A DNA stretch of 48,929 nt from Nitratireductor alexandrii. Its GTDB lineage: Bacteria > Pseudomonadota > Alphaproteobacteria > Rhizobiales > Rhizobiaceae. The notes beneath the pieces are model-generated. The model was not told where the DNA came from and did no database searches. It saw only the letters and a program-made list of their open reading frames with translations. Where the stretch lies: contig NZ_RBVY01000013.1 in assembly GCF_004000215.1 (NCBI RefSeq), forward strand, positions 1-48,929, written 5' to 3'. The position numbers and the translations under genes were made by a program. This document shows positions 14,661 through 22,552 of the stretch, piece after piece (within the stretch, counting starts at the first letter, position 1; each line of letters opens with the position of its first letter).

Positions 14661-15109
14661 TGAGAAAACTGATTGCAATAGTGGTGGCGGTCTGGGCGGT
14701 AGCATCGCCGGCACTCGCTGAGGAGACTGTCCGCGTCTTCGATGCGTGGGCGCGCGCGACCATCCTCGCGTCTCGTCCCGGCGCCGCCTATCTCACGATC
14801 GAGAGTGCCGCGGAAGATCGGCTCCTCGGTGTGACCACGCCTGTTGCCGGGCAGGTCATGATTCACGCAGTCGAAAAGGACGGCGACGTAAGCCGCATGA
14901 AGCACATCGAAACGCTTGAATTGCCGGCGGGTGAGCGGATCACGTTAGCACCCGGCGGCATGCACCTGATGCTGATGGGACTGCAAGACAAGCTCAGTGA
15001 GGGCACGGCGTTTCCGATGACGCTCAGCTTCGAAAAGGCGGGAGAGATTACGGTGGACGTCTCCGTGCTCGGAATAGCGGCCGAGGGGCCACGGGAGGCT
15101 GCTGAATGA
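14657..15109 (+). CDS. PCuAC periplasmic copper chaperone
   Basis: 150 residues with a signal peptide (LIAIVVAVWAVASPALAE). DAWARATILASRPGAAYLTI is the PCuAC entry motif. The copper site H-x10-M-x21-H-x-M is complete: His in MIHAVEKDG, Met in VSRMKHIE, and HLM in APGGMHLMLMGL. PCuAC hands Cu(I) to SCO and CuA assembly. The gene overlaps SCO upstream and a divergent SCO-like gene downstream (both ATGA-type overlaps). This is the only one of the four PCuAC-like proteins in the window, besides 31418, with a full ligand set. Confidence 0.95.
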   Translation: MMRKLIAIVVAVWAVASPALAEETVRVFDAWARATILASRPGAAYLTIESAAEDRLLGVTTPVAGQVMIHAVEKDGDVSRMKHIETLELPAGERITLAPGGMHLMLMGLQDKLSEGTAFPMTLSFEKAGEITVDVSVLGIAAEGPREAAE

Positions 15110-15729
15110 AGCGCTTGCTGATCCTAGCTTTCCTGCTGGTCGCACAGCCGGCATTTGCAAACCATCCCGGTGAGCGCATTGACGAGGTGATGACCGCACA
15201 GGAGCCGGCCTTCGAGGTCGCGGATCGCCCTTCCACGCCCAATCTGAATGTCGAAGAACCGGGCGGTGACGTCCTGCGCCTCGGCGATCTCCATGATCAG
15301 ATCATCGTGCTGAGCTTTGTGCCAACGGACTGTGGCGGTCCATGCGTCGAACAGCAGGCCCTTCTCGCAGGCGTGCAAGGACAGGTGAATGTTTCGCCCA
15401 TGAAGGAAATGGTCACGTTCGTAACCGTTCACGACGCAGATGCCTCGATCGAGGCGCCGTGGGACGAGGCGAACTGGCGGCTCGTGATCCCATCGGACGA
15501 CGAAACAACTGCCGCTGCGGATCGTTTCGCCGCGCTGAGTAGCCGCAGCCAGGAGTTGCCGATGGCGCATGTCATCGACCGCAACGGACGGCATGCCGGA
15601 ATTTTCCATGGTTCCGATTTCAGCAAGACAAATCTAACGCTCTACATCAATCAGCTCATCAACAACGCGCATGCGCCAAAGCCGCCTGCCGAAAAGGGGT
15701 GGTGGGAATGGCTGACAGGCTGGTTCTGA
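15106..15729 (+). CDS. Divergent SCO-like thioredoxin-fold protein
   Basis: 207 residues with a signal peptide (LLILAFLLVAQPAFANHPGE). The core reads LNVEEPGGDVLRLGDLHDQI, IIVLSFVPTDCGGPCVEQQA with a C-x3-C pair as in SCO, MVTFVTVHDAD in the peroxiredoxin-like strand, and PMAHVIDRNGRHAGIFHGSD with a possible ligand histidine. The CPxxC proline is replaced (CGGPC), and the DPxRDTP motif is missing, so it is a side branch of the SCO/AhpC-TSA group. The C-terminus ends in a tryptophan-rich amphipathic helix (KGWWEWLTGWF), possibly membrane-associated. Copper binding or thiol transfer to the DsbA-like neighbour are both possible. Confidence 0.8.
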   Translation: MKRLLILAFLLVAQPAFANHPGERIDEVMTAQEPAFEVADRPSTPNLNVEEPGGDVLRLGDLHDQIIVLSFVPTDCGGPCVEQQALLAGVQGQVNVSPMKEMVTFVTVHDADASIEAPWDEANWRLVIPSDDETTAAADRFAALSSRSQELPMAHVIDRNGRHAGIFHGSDFSKTNLTLYINQLINNAHAPKPPAEKGWWEWLTGWF

Positions 15730-15746
15730 ACGGCAGGAGAAGGAAG

Positions 15747-16553
15747 TTGACGCAATTTTCGAGATTCACGGGGCGCCGCTTTGGCTTTCTCCTCCTGCCC
15801 CTGCTGCTGATCATCGCGGCAGGCGCCTGGTATCTGCTCGATCCAGGGTTCAGGGCAGGCCAGCAGCCTCTTACAACCGCGTCGGAGAACCTGCCGCAGG
15901 ACGCTTTCGAGCGGCGGGTGCGCGACTATCTTGTCGCCAACCCGGAGGTCATCGTCGAGGCCATGCAGAACCTCGAACGCAAGCAACGGGAGGCGGAGCA
16001 GACGGAAGCTCAGGCGGCCCTTGCCACGCACCGTGATGAACTGCTCAACAGCCCCGAAAGCCCGGTCGGCGGCAATCCGCAAGGCGACGTCACGATGGTC
16101 GAGTTTTTCGACTACAATTGCCCCTATTGCCGGCAGGTCGCGCCCGCGATGGTAGAGGCCGAAGACGGCGATCCCCAATTGCGGATCGTCTATAAGGAGT
16201 TTCCTATTCTGGGGCCGAATTCCGTGTTCGCGGCAAGGGCGGCGCTCGCGGCCCGCAGGCAGAACCTCTACCCACAGTTCCACAAGGCGATGATGCAGGT
16301 GTCAGGAGCCGCCGGCGAAGCGCAGGTCATCGCTGTCGCTGAAGAGATCGGCCTCAATGTCGAACAACTCCGGACCGACATGCAAGATCCCGCGATCGAC
16401 GCCGAGATCGAGCGCAATCTCGCGCTCGCCCGGGCATTGCGGATCAATGGCACGCCGGGCTTCGTGATCGGAGACGAGATCCTGCGCGGCGCCACCGACC
16501 TGCAGACCATGCAGCGGCTGATCAACCAAGCCCGGAAGGAACAGAATCGATGA
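15747..16553 (+). CDS. DsbA/DsbG-family membrane-anchored thiol oxidoreductase
   Basis: 268 residues from TTG 15747, chosen because GGAGAAGGA lies just upstream; ATG 15708 would add 13 residues and overlap the previous gene. An anchor (FGFLLLPLLLIIAAGAWYLL) is followed by a Com1/ScsC-type helical N-domain (FERRVRDYLVANPEVIVEAM). The DsbA domain then shows VTMVEFFDYNCPYCRQVAPA (Cys 125/128, CPYC) and RINGTPGFVIGDEILRGATD with the cis-proline. Com1/ScsC-type proteins act as disulfide isomerases and belong to copper-tolerance loci such as scsABCD. Here it sits between an SCO-like protein and CcdA, its probable electron donor. Confidence 0.92.
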   Translation: MTQFSRFTGRRFGFLLLPLLLIIAAGAWYLLDPGFRAGQQPLTTASENLPQDAFERRVRDYLVANPEVIVEAMQNLERKQREAEQTEAQAALATHRDELLNSPESPVGGNPQGDVTMVEFFDYNCPYCRQVAPAMVEAEDGDPQLRIVYKEFPILGPNSVFAARAALAARRQNLYPQFHKAMMQVSGAAGEAQVIAVAEEIGLNVEQLRTDMQDPAIDAEIERNLALARALRINGTPGFVIGDEILRGATDLQTMQRLINQARKEQNR

Positions 16554-16583
16554 AGCCGGAGCCGCCTCTGAAAGTTTGTCCAA

Positions 16584-17324
16584 ATGCCTGAACTCTCCAA
16601 TATCGGTATCCTCAGCGCCTTCGTGGCCGGCATTATTTCGTTCCTGTCGCCTTGCGTGCTGCCGCTGGTGCCGGGATATGTTTCCTATGTCGCTGGCCGG
16701 TCGACCTTTGCTTCCCCGTCCGGCGAGATCGCTGTCGCCCGAAGCGCGACGCTGGGTCTCAGCCTCTGCTTCGTGCTCGGTTTCACCACCGTCTTCGTGA
16801 TTCTCGGAGCCAGCGCCTCGGCGCTTGGCCAGTTGCTGCTCAGTTACCGGTTCGAGTTGAACATCGTCGGGGGCGGGATCGTCACGCTGTTCGGGCTGTT
16901 CATGCTCGGAACGATCCGCCCGGCATGGATGATGCGCGAGGCACGCTTCCACCTTGATCTGCCCGGCGGACGAACCGTCTCGGCCTATGTCCTCGGCCTG
17001 GCCTTCGCCTTTGGTTGGACACCGTGCATCGGTCCGATCCTCGGCGCCATCCTGACAGTCGGCGCCGCGTCGGCGACGCTCGCTGACGGCGTCGCGCTGC
17101 TCACGATCTATTCGCTGGGTCTCGGCGTGCCGTTCCTGCTTGCCGCGCTGTTCACCGACACGCTGTCCGCCAAGTTGAAAGCGTTCGGACGCCTCGGACG
17201 CAGTCTGCGAGTGCTGGCCGGAGTGGTCATGATCGCGATGGGCATCGCCATGATGACCGGCTACCTCTCCACCTTTGCCTTCTGGCTGCTGGAGACGTTT
17301 CCGGTGCTGTCTACGATCGGCTAA
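16584..17324 (+). CDS. ccdA: CcdA cytochrome c biogenesis/thiol-reduction membrane protein
   Basis: 246 residues, six helices. The two redox cysteines are in the classic motifs ISFLSPCVLPLVPGYVSYVA (Cys 24) and AFGWTPCIGPILGAILT. CcdA moves electrons from cytoplasmic thioredoxin to periplasmic thiol proteins such as CcmG, TlpA and DsbD-type isomerases. It ends the co-directional set 30 bases after the DsbA-like gene and can supply reducing power to the five thioredoxin-fold proteins encoded upstream. The window's other ccdA-like gene (208) is broken, so this is the only working copy here. Confidence 0.95.
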   Translation: MPELSNIGILSAFVAGIISFLSPCVLPLVPGYVSYVAGRSTFASPSGEIAVARSATLGLSLCFVLGFTTVFVILGASASALGQLLLSYRFELNIVGGGIVTLFGLFMLGTIRPAWMMREARFHLDLPGGRTVSAYVLGLAFAFGWTPCIGPILGAILTVGAASATLADGVALLTIYSLGLGVPFLLAALFTDTLSAKLKAFGRLGRSLRVLAGVVMIAMGIAMMTGYLSTFAFWLLETFPVLSTIG

Positions 17325-17560
17325 TCCAGCTCAAATCTTCGGCAACAGGCTGTTCGCCTCCTGTCGGACCGGGGATCGGCTCAAATTCGAGATGTCGATC
17401 AGGCTTGTCCTCTGCCTCAATGTCCGAGCGTGATCTGGCCGACGACCGCGGTATTGACGGCCTTCTCGAACCGCTCTCGCGTGAATCGGTAGAGGCCAGT
17501 TGTTCTTGATCGAAGCTGTCTTGGCTCAATTTGCTGCTGGTCGGTACGGTATCGCGGTCA

Positions 17561-17588
17561 TTGACCATATCCCCCCAGGGAGGATATC
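17561..17588 (+). promoter_or_regulatory. CsoR-type G/C-tract dyad in the csoR-like promoter
   Basis: The imperfect palindrome ATATCC-CCCCAGGGA-GGATAT (17567-17587) follows a -35-like TTGACC (17561-17566) and overlaps a weak -10. AT-flanked G/C tracts of this kind are the operators of CsoR/RcnR-family repressors. It lies 8 bases before the ATG at 17596, consistent with autorepression. The 236 bases before it (17325-17560) hold no gene I can support. Confidence 0.7.
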
Positions 17589-17595
17589 GTGAGGC

Positions 17596-17871
17596 ATGTC
17601 CGACCCTATCCATTCCACACATCCCGCCGTCATCAAGCGCCTCAAACGCGCTGAAGGTCATCTGCGTGGCGTGATCGGAATGATCGAGGACGGCCGACCG
17701 TGCCTCGAACTGGCTCAGCAGCTCCACGCGGTCGAAAAAGCGATTGCCGAAGCCAAGAAAACGCTGATCCGGGATCATCTCGACCATTGTCTCGCCGAAG
17801 CCGCTGAGGGCTTGCCGGAAGTGCAGAAGCGCTCGATCGCCGAATTCAAGGCGATCACGAAATATCTGTGA
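17596..17871 (+). CDS. CsoR/RcnR-family metal-sensing repressor
   Basis: 91 residues, ATG 17596. The all-helical fold is clear from VIKRLKRAEGHLRGVIGMIE, then DGRPCLELAQQLHAVEKAIA and DHLDHCLAEA. The metal ligands of CsoR are all present: Cys 36, His 61, Cys 65 with the right spacings (25 and 4). His 6/His 9 near the N-terminus and His 64 are extra and could complete an RcnR/InrS-like Ni/Co site. So copper is the default by ligand set, nickel or cobalt an alternative by neighbour. In the apo form the protein would bind the G/C-tract dyad at 17567-17587. The MFS exporter starts 7 bases after its stop. Confidence 0.92.
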   Translation: MSDPIHSTHPAVIKRLKRAEGHLRGVIGMIEDGRPCLELAQQLHAVEKAIAEAKKTLIRDHLDHCLAEAAEGLPEVQKRSIAEFKAITKYL

Positions 17872-17878
17872 AACGCCG

Positions 17879-19198
17879 ATGCTCGAAATCCTGGCGAACC
17901 GCACTTATCGGCATCTCTTCAGCGCACAGGTCATCGCCCTGATCGGCACGGGACTGGCAACCGTTGCGCTTGGGTTGCTGGCATTCGATCTGGCAGGAGC
18001 CGATGCCGGGGCGGTCCTCGGTACCGCGCTCGCCATCAAGATGATCGCTTATGTCGGCGTTGCGCCGGTTGCGGCAGCGTTCGCCGAACGCCTTCCCCGG
18101 CGCGCCATGCTGGTCAGCCTCGATCTGGTGCGCGCGGCAATCGCGGTGTTATTGCCATTCATCACCGAGGTCTGGCAGGTCTATGTGCTGATCTTCCTGC
18201 TGCAATCGGCATCGGCGGCATTCACCCCAACGTTCCAGGCGACGATCCCCGATGTTCTGCCCGACGAGAAGGACTATACACGTGCCTTGTCCCTGTCGCG
18301 GCTGGCCTACGATCTTGAAAGCCTGGTGAGTCCGATGCTGGCCGCGCTGCTGCTCACGCTGATGAGCTTTCATACGTTGTTCGCAGGCACCGTCATCGGC
18401 TTCCTCGCATCGGCCGCCCTGGTTGTCTCGGTCTTGCTGCCCAGCCCGAAACCGACCACGCCGCGGCCGATATACGAACGAACCACGCGTGGGATGCGCA
18501 TCTATCTGGCAACACCGCGGTTGCGCGGCCTGCTGGCAATTAACATGGCCGTCGCCGCGGCCGGTGCGATGGTGATCGTCAACACTGTGGTCATTGTACA
18601 AGGCGCATTCGGTCTTTCTCAGCAATCGACAGCCTTGGCGCTTGCGGCTTTCGGTGGCGGGTCGATGCTGGCCGCGCTTGCCCTGCCGAAGCTGCTCGAA
18701 ACCATCTCCGACCGTGTAGCGATGCTCGCTGGCGTCGCGGTCATGATCGCAGGCCTCATTGCGGGAACCGTTGTCCCAGGCTTTGCTGTCCTTCTGCCGC
18801 TCTGGTTCGTGATCGGGATCGGCTATTCCACCGCGCAAACGCCTTCCGGCCGATTGCTGCGGCGCTCCTCGCATCCCGAGGATCGACCGGCCCTTTTTGC
18901 CGCGCAATTTGCCCTGTCGCATGCCTGTTGGCTTGCTACCTATCCGTTGGCGGGTTGGCTGGGCGCCACAATTGGACTGGTCCCGACATTCCTGGTTCTT
19001 GCCGTCATCGCCGCTGCAGCATTGGCGGCGGCGCTGTTTCTCTGGCCGGCGACCGACAAGGAGACGATCCCGCACAGACATCCCGAACTGCCTGCCGATG
19101 ACCCGCATTGGAAAGAGGGCATACCCAGCGGCGGCCTGCGCCACGCCCATGCTTTCGTCATCGACGATCTGCATCCGCAATGGCCGCGCGAGCCCTGA
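17879..19198 (+). CDS. MFS exporter with His-rich C-terminal tail (NreB/NrsD-like)
   Basis: 439 residues with twelve hydrophobic helices in two halves. The first half has RTYRHLFSAQVIALIGTGLA and the loop AERLPRRAMLVSLDLVRAAI, as in the enterobactin-exporter/MFS_3 group. The C-terminal 45 residues are cytoplasmic and carry HRHPELPADDPHW and LRHAHAFVIDDLHPQW, seven histidines in all. His-rich tails mark the nickel/cobalt exporters NreB and NrsD. Together with the CsoR/RcnR-type regulator just upstream this supports export of a divalent or Cu ion, nickel being most likely; it is not proven. No close downstream gene shares the operon. Confidence 0.85.
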   Translation: MLEILANRTYRHLFSAQVIALIGTGLATVALGLLAFDLAGADAGAVLGTALAIKMIAYVGVAPVAAAFAERLPRRAMLVSLDLVRAAIAVLLPFITEVWQVYVLIFLLQSASAAFTPTFQATIPDVLPDEKDYTRALSLSRLAYDLESLVSPMLAALLLTLMSFHTLFAGTVIGFLASAALVVSVLLPSPKPTTPRPIYERTTRGMRIYLATPRLRGLLAINMAVAAAGAMVIVNTVVIVQGAFGLSQQSTALALAAFGGGSMLAALALPKLLETISDRVAMLAGVAVMIAGLIAGTVVPGFAVLLPLWFVIGIGYSTAQTPSGRLLRRSSHPEDRPALFAAQFALSHACWLATYPLAGWLGATIGLVPTFLVLAVIAAAALAAALFLWPATDKETIPHRHPELPADDPHWKEGIPSGGLRHAHAFVIDDLHPQWPREP

Positions 19199-19281
19199 GC
19201 GGGGGATGGGACGATTCATGACGGCATGTCGATCCCGACTGCCACTTTCCCGCTTCCCCGAACACCCGGAATTAGATCAAG

Positions 19282-20493
19282 TCAGATCTTCACCAGCATG
19301 GCCGTGGCGTACATGAACGCCACCCCGAAGGCGGCTCCGGACAGGACAGGCCACGAGGACAGGGCCGCGACGCCACGCCCGTCGGATTTCATGAGATAGG
19401 CGGCAACCTCAATGACGACCTGAAGGATGGCGCCCGCCCCAATCGCCAGCGCCAGCGCCGACCATTGCGGCGCATGGGCGAGGCTTCCGATCCAGAGTCC
19501 GAGTACCGCCGGGCCGCCGGCAAGCAGCGTCAGCGCCGGAAATATCCACAGAGCGGGTCGCCCCTTTAGCATCGGGGCGGCAATCCCGATCCCCTCGGTG
19601 ATATTGTGAAGCGTGAAGCCGAGGACCAGGAAGGTACCGAGACCCGCCGCCCCAGACGCGAAGGCCGCGCCAATGGCGAGGCCCTCGCCGAGATTGTGCA
19701 GGCCGATGCCGAGGGCGATGAATGTCGCGAGCGCCAGCCCGGCCGGTGTGCCGTCGCGGCGGCCGATCGCCATGAGCAGCAGAAAGCTTGCCGCAGCCGC
19801 CAGAACAACCATCGCCTGGCCCTGGAAGATGGCCGCGGCTTCGTCCGCAAGCTCGAATGCCTCCCCTCCGGCGTCTATCATCAGGAAGACCAGCAGGCCC
19901 ACGGTCATGGCGAGAAGGAAGTTCATGCCGCCGCGCCCGATGCCGCGCAGCGCCGGATAGAACATAAGCCCGATCGCAACGGGAACGATGCCGACAAAGG
20001 CGCCCAGGAGCGCCTGATTGACGAGGCTTCCCGTGGTGGGCACCGGCGTCGGCACGGCGACCGGGATTTCGTGCTCGAAGGTTGCACCGGTACTGGTGAT
20101 GATCTTCACCGCGTGCGCTTCACCCTGAACCCAGGGATAGGGCAGATGGATCCAGGCGGTCTCCCCGCGCGCGAGTGGTCCTGACGGATCCTGGGAAAAC
20201 TCCCAATAGGCATCGTCGACAAGGACCTGGGCGATGGTCATCGGTTCCGAGCCGCCGGCGCGGACGAGTACGTCGATGCCGCCCGACGACAGGACCGTTC
20301 GCTCGAATGTCAGGTTCTCCACGGGGGGCGCACCGTTGTCGAAACTTCTCAACGGGTCGGCCGCGACAAGCCATGCAACCGCAAGCGCTAGCACGGCGAG
20401 CGGCAAAACGAGCCAGACGAGGGGTGCGCGGGAGCGCGGCGCTTCTTCGGCCGGAGTCGATCCTGCTTCGGTGACGGGGTGCGCTTCATTCAT
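19282..20493 (-). CDS. ZIP-family metal transporter with large periplasmic N-terminal domain
   Basis: 403 residues from ATG 20493, which overlaps the stop of the multicopper oxidase (ATGA). An N-terminal helix (LVWLVLPLAVLALAVAWLVA) precedes about 120 residues of beta-rich extracytoplasmic sequence (ENLTFERTVLSSGGIDVLVR; WIHLPYPWVQGEAHAVKI), not found in ordinary ZIPs. Eight ZIP helices follow, with the metal-site motifs LGIGLHNLGEGLAIGAAFAS in TM4 and GFTLHNITEGIGIAAPML in TM5. ZIPs usually import Zn, Fe or Mn. The added domain looks cupredoxin-like in strand pattern, but I see no copper ligand set. Coupling to a secreted oxidase suggests oxidation-linked metal handling. Confidence 0.88.
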   Translation of the reverse strand: MNEAHPVTEAGSTPAEEAPRSRAPLVWLVLPLAVLALAVAWLVAADPLRSFDNGAPPVENLTFERTVLSSGGIDVLVRAGGSEPMTIAQVLVDDAYWEFSQDPSGPLARGETAWIHLPYPWVQGEAHAVKIITSTGATFEHEIPVAVPTPVPTTGSLVNQALLGAFVGIVPVAIGLMFYPALRGIGRGGMNFLLAMTVGLLVFLMIDAGGEAFELADEAAAIFQGQAMVVLAAAASFLLLMAIGRRDGTPAGLALATFIALGIGLHNLGEGLAIGAAFASGAAGLGTFLVLGFTLHNITEGIGIAAPMLKGRPALWIFPALTLLAGGPAVLGLWIGSLAHAPQWSALALAIGAGAILQVVIEVAAYLMKSDGRGVAALSSWPVLSGAAFGVAFMYATAMLVKI

Positions 20494-21620
20494 GCCACGG
20501 CCTCCTGAACATCGAAGAAGCTCATCCAGCCGAGCTCGGCAAACTCCGACTGGTGCGCATGGAACATATAGAGCCCCGGCTCGTGGTCCTTGAAGGAGAA
20601 CTCGAGAATGCCGCGCTGGGCCTGGCACTGCATGACCGTATCGACCGTTCGAAGCGTCGGCGTCAGCGTCGTACCGTGATCGTAGTAGTCAAAGAAATTC
20701 GCATGAAGGTGGAGGGAATTGATCGGATCGAATTCGACGGCGTTCACGAGGTAGACCCGCACCGGCTTGTCGCGCCGTATCGGGATCGGCCGCTTCATGT
20801 AGGTATGCGCGACCGTGTTGACGGCATAGACCTCATTCTCGTCGTCGAAATTGGTGTCGAAGGCGTTCATCACCATCGCCAGTTCCTGCCACTCCGCATT
20901 CTCCGGCGTGCCGAGCAGGCGAGACCGGGCGACATCGGCGTGTTCCGGGTGAAGCGCGGGGTCGGGGTCAATGACGAAGAGCCCGTAGAGCCCCTTGTGG
21001 ATGTGCCGTTTCAGCGGCAGCGCATGGCAATGATAGAGGTGGCAGCCGAAGGGTACGGCGTCGAACTCGTAGACGAACTCCTCGCCCGGCGCGATCACGC
21101 CGGCGCCGGGAATGCCGTCCATGCGCGCGGAATGGATATTGTGACAGTGGATCGAATGTGGGTGAGAGCCGAAGTTACGAAAGACGATCTTCAGCCTCTC
21201 GCCTTCTGTGGCGCGCAGCGCCGGCCCCGGTACCCGGCCGTTATAGGTCCATGCCGGGAACATGACGCCGGGGGCGATCTCGATCTCCTTGTCGACGGCA
21301 TCGATCTCGAAGGTGCGCAGAACCCGCCCGCCGGGCAGGCGCGAGACGGTGCCGGTCTCCCAGTCAGTCAGCATCTTCATGGTGTCGAAGCCGTTGCGCT
21401 CCTCATCGACCTCGCCGACGGTCATCATCGCGCCGTGGCTCGAGCCGTGACCGGCTGAGCCCAATCCGTCGTGCCCCGAGCCGCTGGAACGCTCCGCTGG
21501 GGCGGGCTGCTGCGCGGCGCCGGTGGCAGCTACGGCCGATCCCCCAGCCGCCAGGATACCAGCGCCCAGCATGCCGCGCCTGCTCAATTTTACCCTGAAC
21601 CAATCGGTGATCTCGCCCAT
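20490..21620 (-). CDS. Two-domain multicopper oxidase, Tat-exported
   Basis: 376 residues. LSRRGMLGAGILAAGGSAVA is a Tat signal; a His/Met/Ser-rich segment (HDGLGSAGHGSSHGAMM) follows. Copper motifs are SHPHSIHCHNIHS (153-163), CHLYHCHALPLKRHIHKG (193-210), SLHLHANFF (303-310) and MFHAHQSEFAEL (352-363). The Cys-His of a type 1 site sits in domain 1 only, so with two cupredoxin domains this is a two-domain oxidase that should work as a trimer. Substrates may be Cu(I), Fe(II) or Mn(II). It is translationally coupled to the ZIP gene. AGGAA precedes ATG 21620, and a TGCAAA dyad lies upstream. Confidence 0.9.
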   Translation of the reverse strand: MGEITDWFRVKLSRRGMLGAGILAAGGSAVAATGAAQQPAPAERSSGSGHDGLGSAGHGSSHGAMMTVGEVDEERNGFDTMKMLTDWETGTVSRLPGGRVLRTFEIDAVDKEIEIAPGVMFPAWTYNGRVPGPALRATEGERLKIVFRNFGSHPHSIHCHNIHSARMDGIPGAGVIAPGEEFVYEFDAVPFGCHLYHCHALPLKRHIHKGLYGLFVIDPDPALHPEHADVARSRLLGTPENAEWQELAMVMNAFDTNFDDENEVYAVNTVAHTYMKRPIPIRRDKPVRVYLVNAVEFDPINSLHLHANFFDYYDHGTTLTPTLRTVDTVMQCQAQRGILEFSFKDHEPGLYMFHAHQSEFAELGWMSFFDVQEAVA

Positions 21621-21636
21621 CTTTCATTCCTGCAAA

Positions 21637-21651
21637 TGCAAACGATTTGCA
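21637..21651 (-). promoter_or_regulatory. TGCAAA-CGA-TTTGCA dyad upstream of the oxidase
   Basis: A perfect 6-3-6 inverted repeat, with a further TGCAAA at 21631, 17 bases before the oxidase start on the minus strand. It overlaps the expected leader or core promoter. AT-rich TGCAAA dyads are used by Fur-superfamily repressors in rhizobia, but this assignment is not secure. Confidence 0.4.
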
Positions 21652-21786
21652 ATTTAGCATCGCAGTTGTCCCAGTGCAAGCGCGGGTCACGGCCCGGAAG
21701 AGACCCTGGTTGAATCGGGAGATCGAGAAGTTATTTCGGAACGGAATTGACCTCAGAGCGGAAGCGAGAACAGGAGATGCGAGCGC

Positions 21787-22034
21787 ATGCAATGTCCCGT
21801 TGACAATGAAACACTCGTCATGCCCGAACGCAGCGGTGTCGAGATCGATTATTGCCCGAAGTGCCGCGGCGTGTGGCTGGACCGTGGCGAGTTGGACAAG
21901 ATCATGGAGCGATCGGCGACATAGTCGGCTCCTTTACCAAGCCGAGAGGCGCCCCGCCGCAAGGTCACGGGCACGGCGGCAAGCCGTATCGCAAGAAGAA
22001 GGAATCGTTCCTGAGCGAGTTGTTCGACTTCTGA
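21787..22034 (+). pseudogene. TFIIB-type zinc-ribbon protein split by a frameshift
   Basis: From ATG 21787 the frame reads MQCPVDNETLVMPERSGVEI followed by DYCPKCRGVWLDRGELDKIM, a zinc ribbon (C-P...C-P-x-C-RGVWLDxGEL) of the zf-TFIIB family, and stops at 21922-21924. The normal C-terminal part, with GHGHGGKPYRKKKESFLSEL and FDF, continues in another frame and ends at 22034. Both halves match one known protein plan of about 80-90 residues, so a single frameshift near 21915 broke it. The ribbon alone (45 residues) could still be made. Function of the family is unknown; it is common in Rhizobiales. Bases 22035-22189 hold no supported gene. Confidence 0.75.
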
Positions 22035-22189
22035 CGATCATGCCGACGCGGTTCTCGCTGCCGCGAGCAGCCAGTCGATCCGCAGGTGCGCTGGTAACGA
22101 CAGACAGCCGGACAAGGGTGATCAGCAGAACAAGGAGCACCCAGATCGGCCGCGACCGCCCGGCTAGTGCCTGCCGACAACAGAATGGA

Positions 22190-22552
22190 TCAGCCTCTGC
22201 GAGCCCACTCGGCAGCCGCTTCCTTTTCGCCGGGCCCGAACCAGCGCATCTCAGAACGCGTCAGAAGCCCGGCCAGCGACGTTCCCCATTCCATCCATTT
22301 GCTGTCGCCGACGACGGCGATACGGCGAAAGTCGTTGCGGTGGGTCGTGTCCATCTTCATGTCCTCGCGCAGCGCGGCGAGCCCCTCGTAACCTTCGAAT
22401 CCTGTGAGATCGACGACAAGGCCAGGCTCGGCTTCCGCCTGCAGCCGCTCGTGCAGCAGCGCGTGCATCCGTTTCAGGTCGTCTTCGGTCAGCTTGCCTT
22501 CGCAGGCAATCCCCACGACGTCATCCTGCGCTGTCAGCGTTTCGGTGAACAT
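22190..22552 (-). CDS. SpoIIAA-like STAS/SEC14-type protein
   Basis: 120 residues from ATG 22552 with GGAGAACG upstream on the minus strand. DDVVGIACEGKLTEDDLKRM, PGLVVDLTGFEGYEGLAALR and FRRIAVVGDSKWMEWGTSLA follow the SpoIIAA-like (PF11964) pattern; WFGPGEKEAAAEWARR is the usual end. These small soluble proteins have an alpha/beta STAS-like fold and bind hydrophobic ligands; no reaction is known. Its start lies 31 bases inside the end of the CDF exporter gene, so it is the third gene of a ZIP-CDF-STAS operon. Confidence 0.85.
   Translation of the reverse strand: MFTETLTAQDDVVGIACEGKLTEDDLKRMHALLHERLQAEAEPGLVVDLTGFEGYEGLAALREDMKMDTTHRNDFRRIAVVGDSKWMEWGTSLAGLLTRSEMRWFGPGEKEAAAEWARRG

Noticed and set aside
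18149-19219. 356-codon minus-strand open frame over the MFS exporter
   Set aside because: Composition (Arg/Gln/Gly/His-rich) is that of an antisense shadow; the plus-strand transporter has all expected helices.
20553-21458. 301-codon plus-strand open frame over the multicopper oxidase
   Set aside because: The opposite strand carries the copper motifs and a Tat signal; this one has no recognisable fold.
22035-22189. Minus-strand frame MLLVLLITLVRLSVVTSAPA between the zinc-ribbon and STAS genes
   Set aside because: One hydrophobic stretch only, no start with ribosome site and no family; could be a membrane-protein remnant but cannot be supported.
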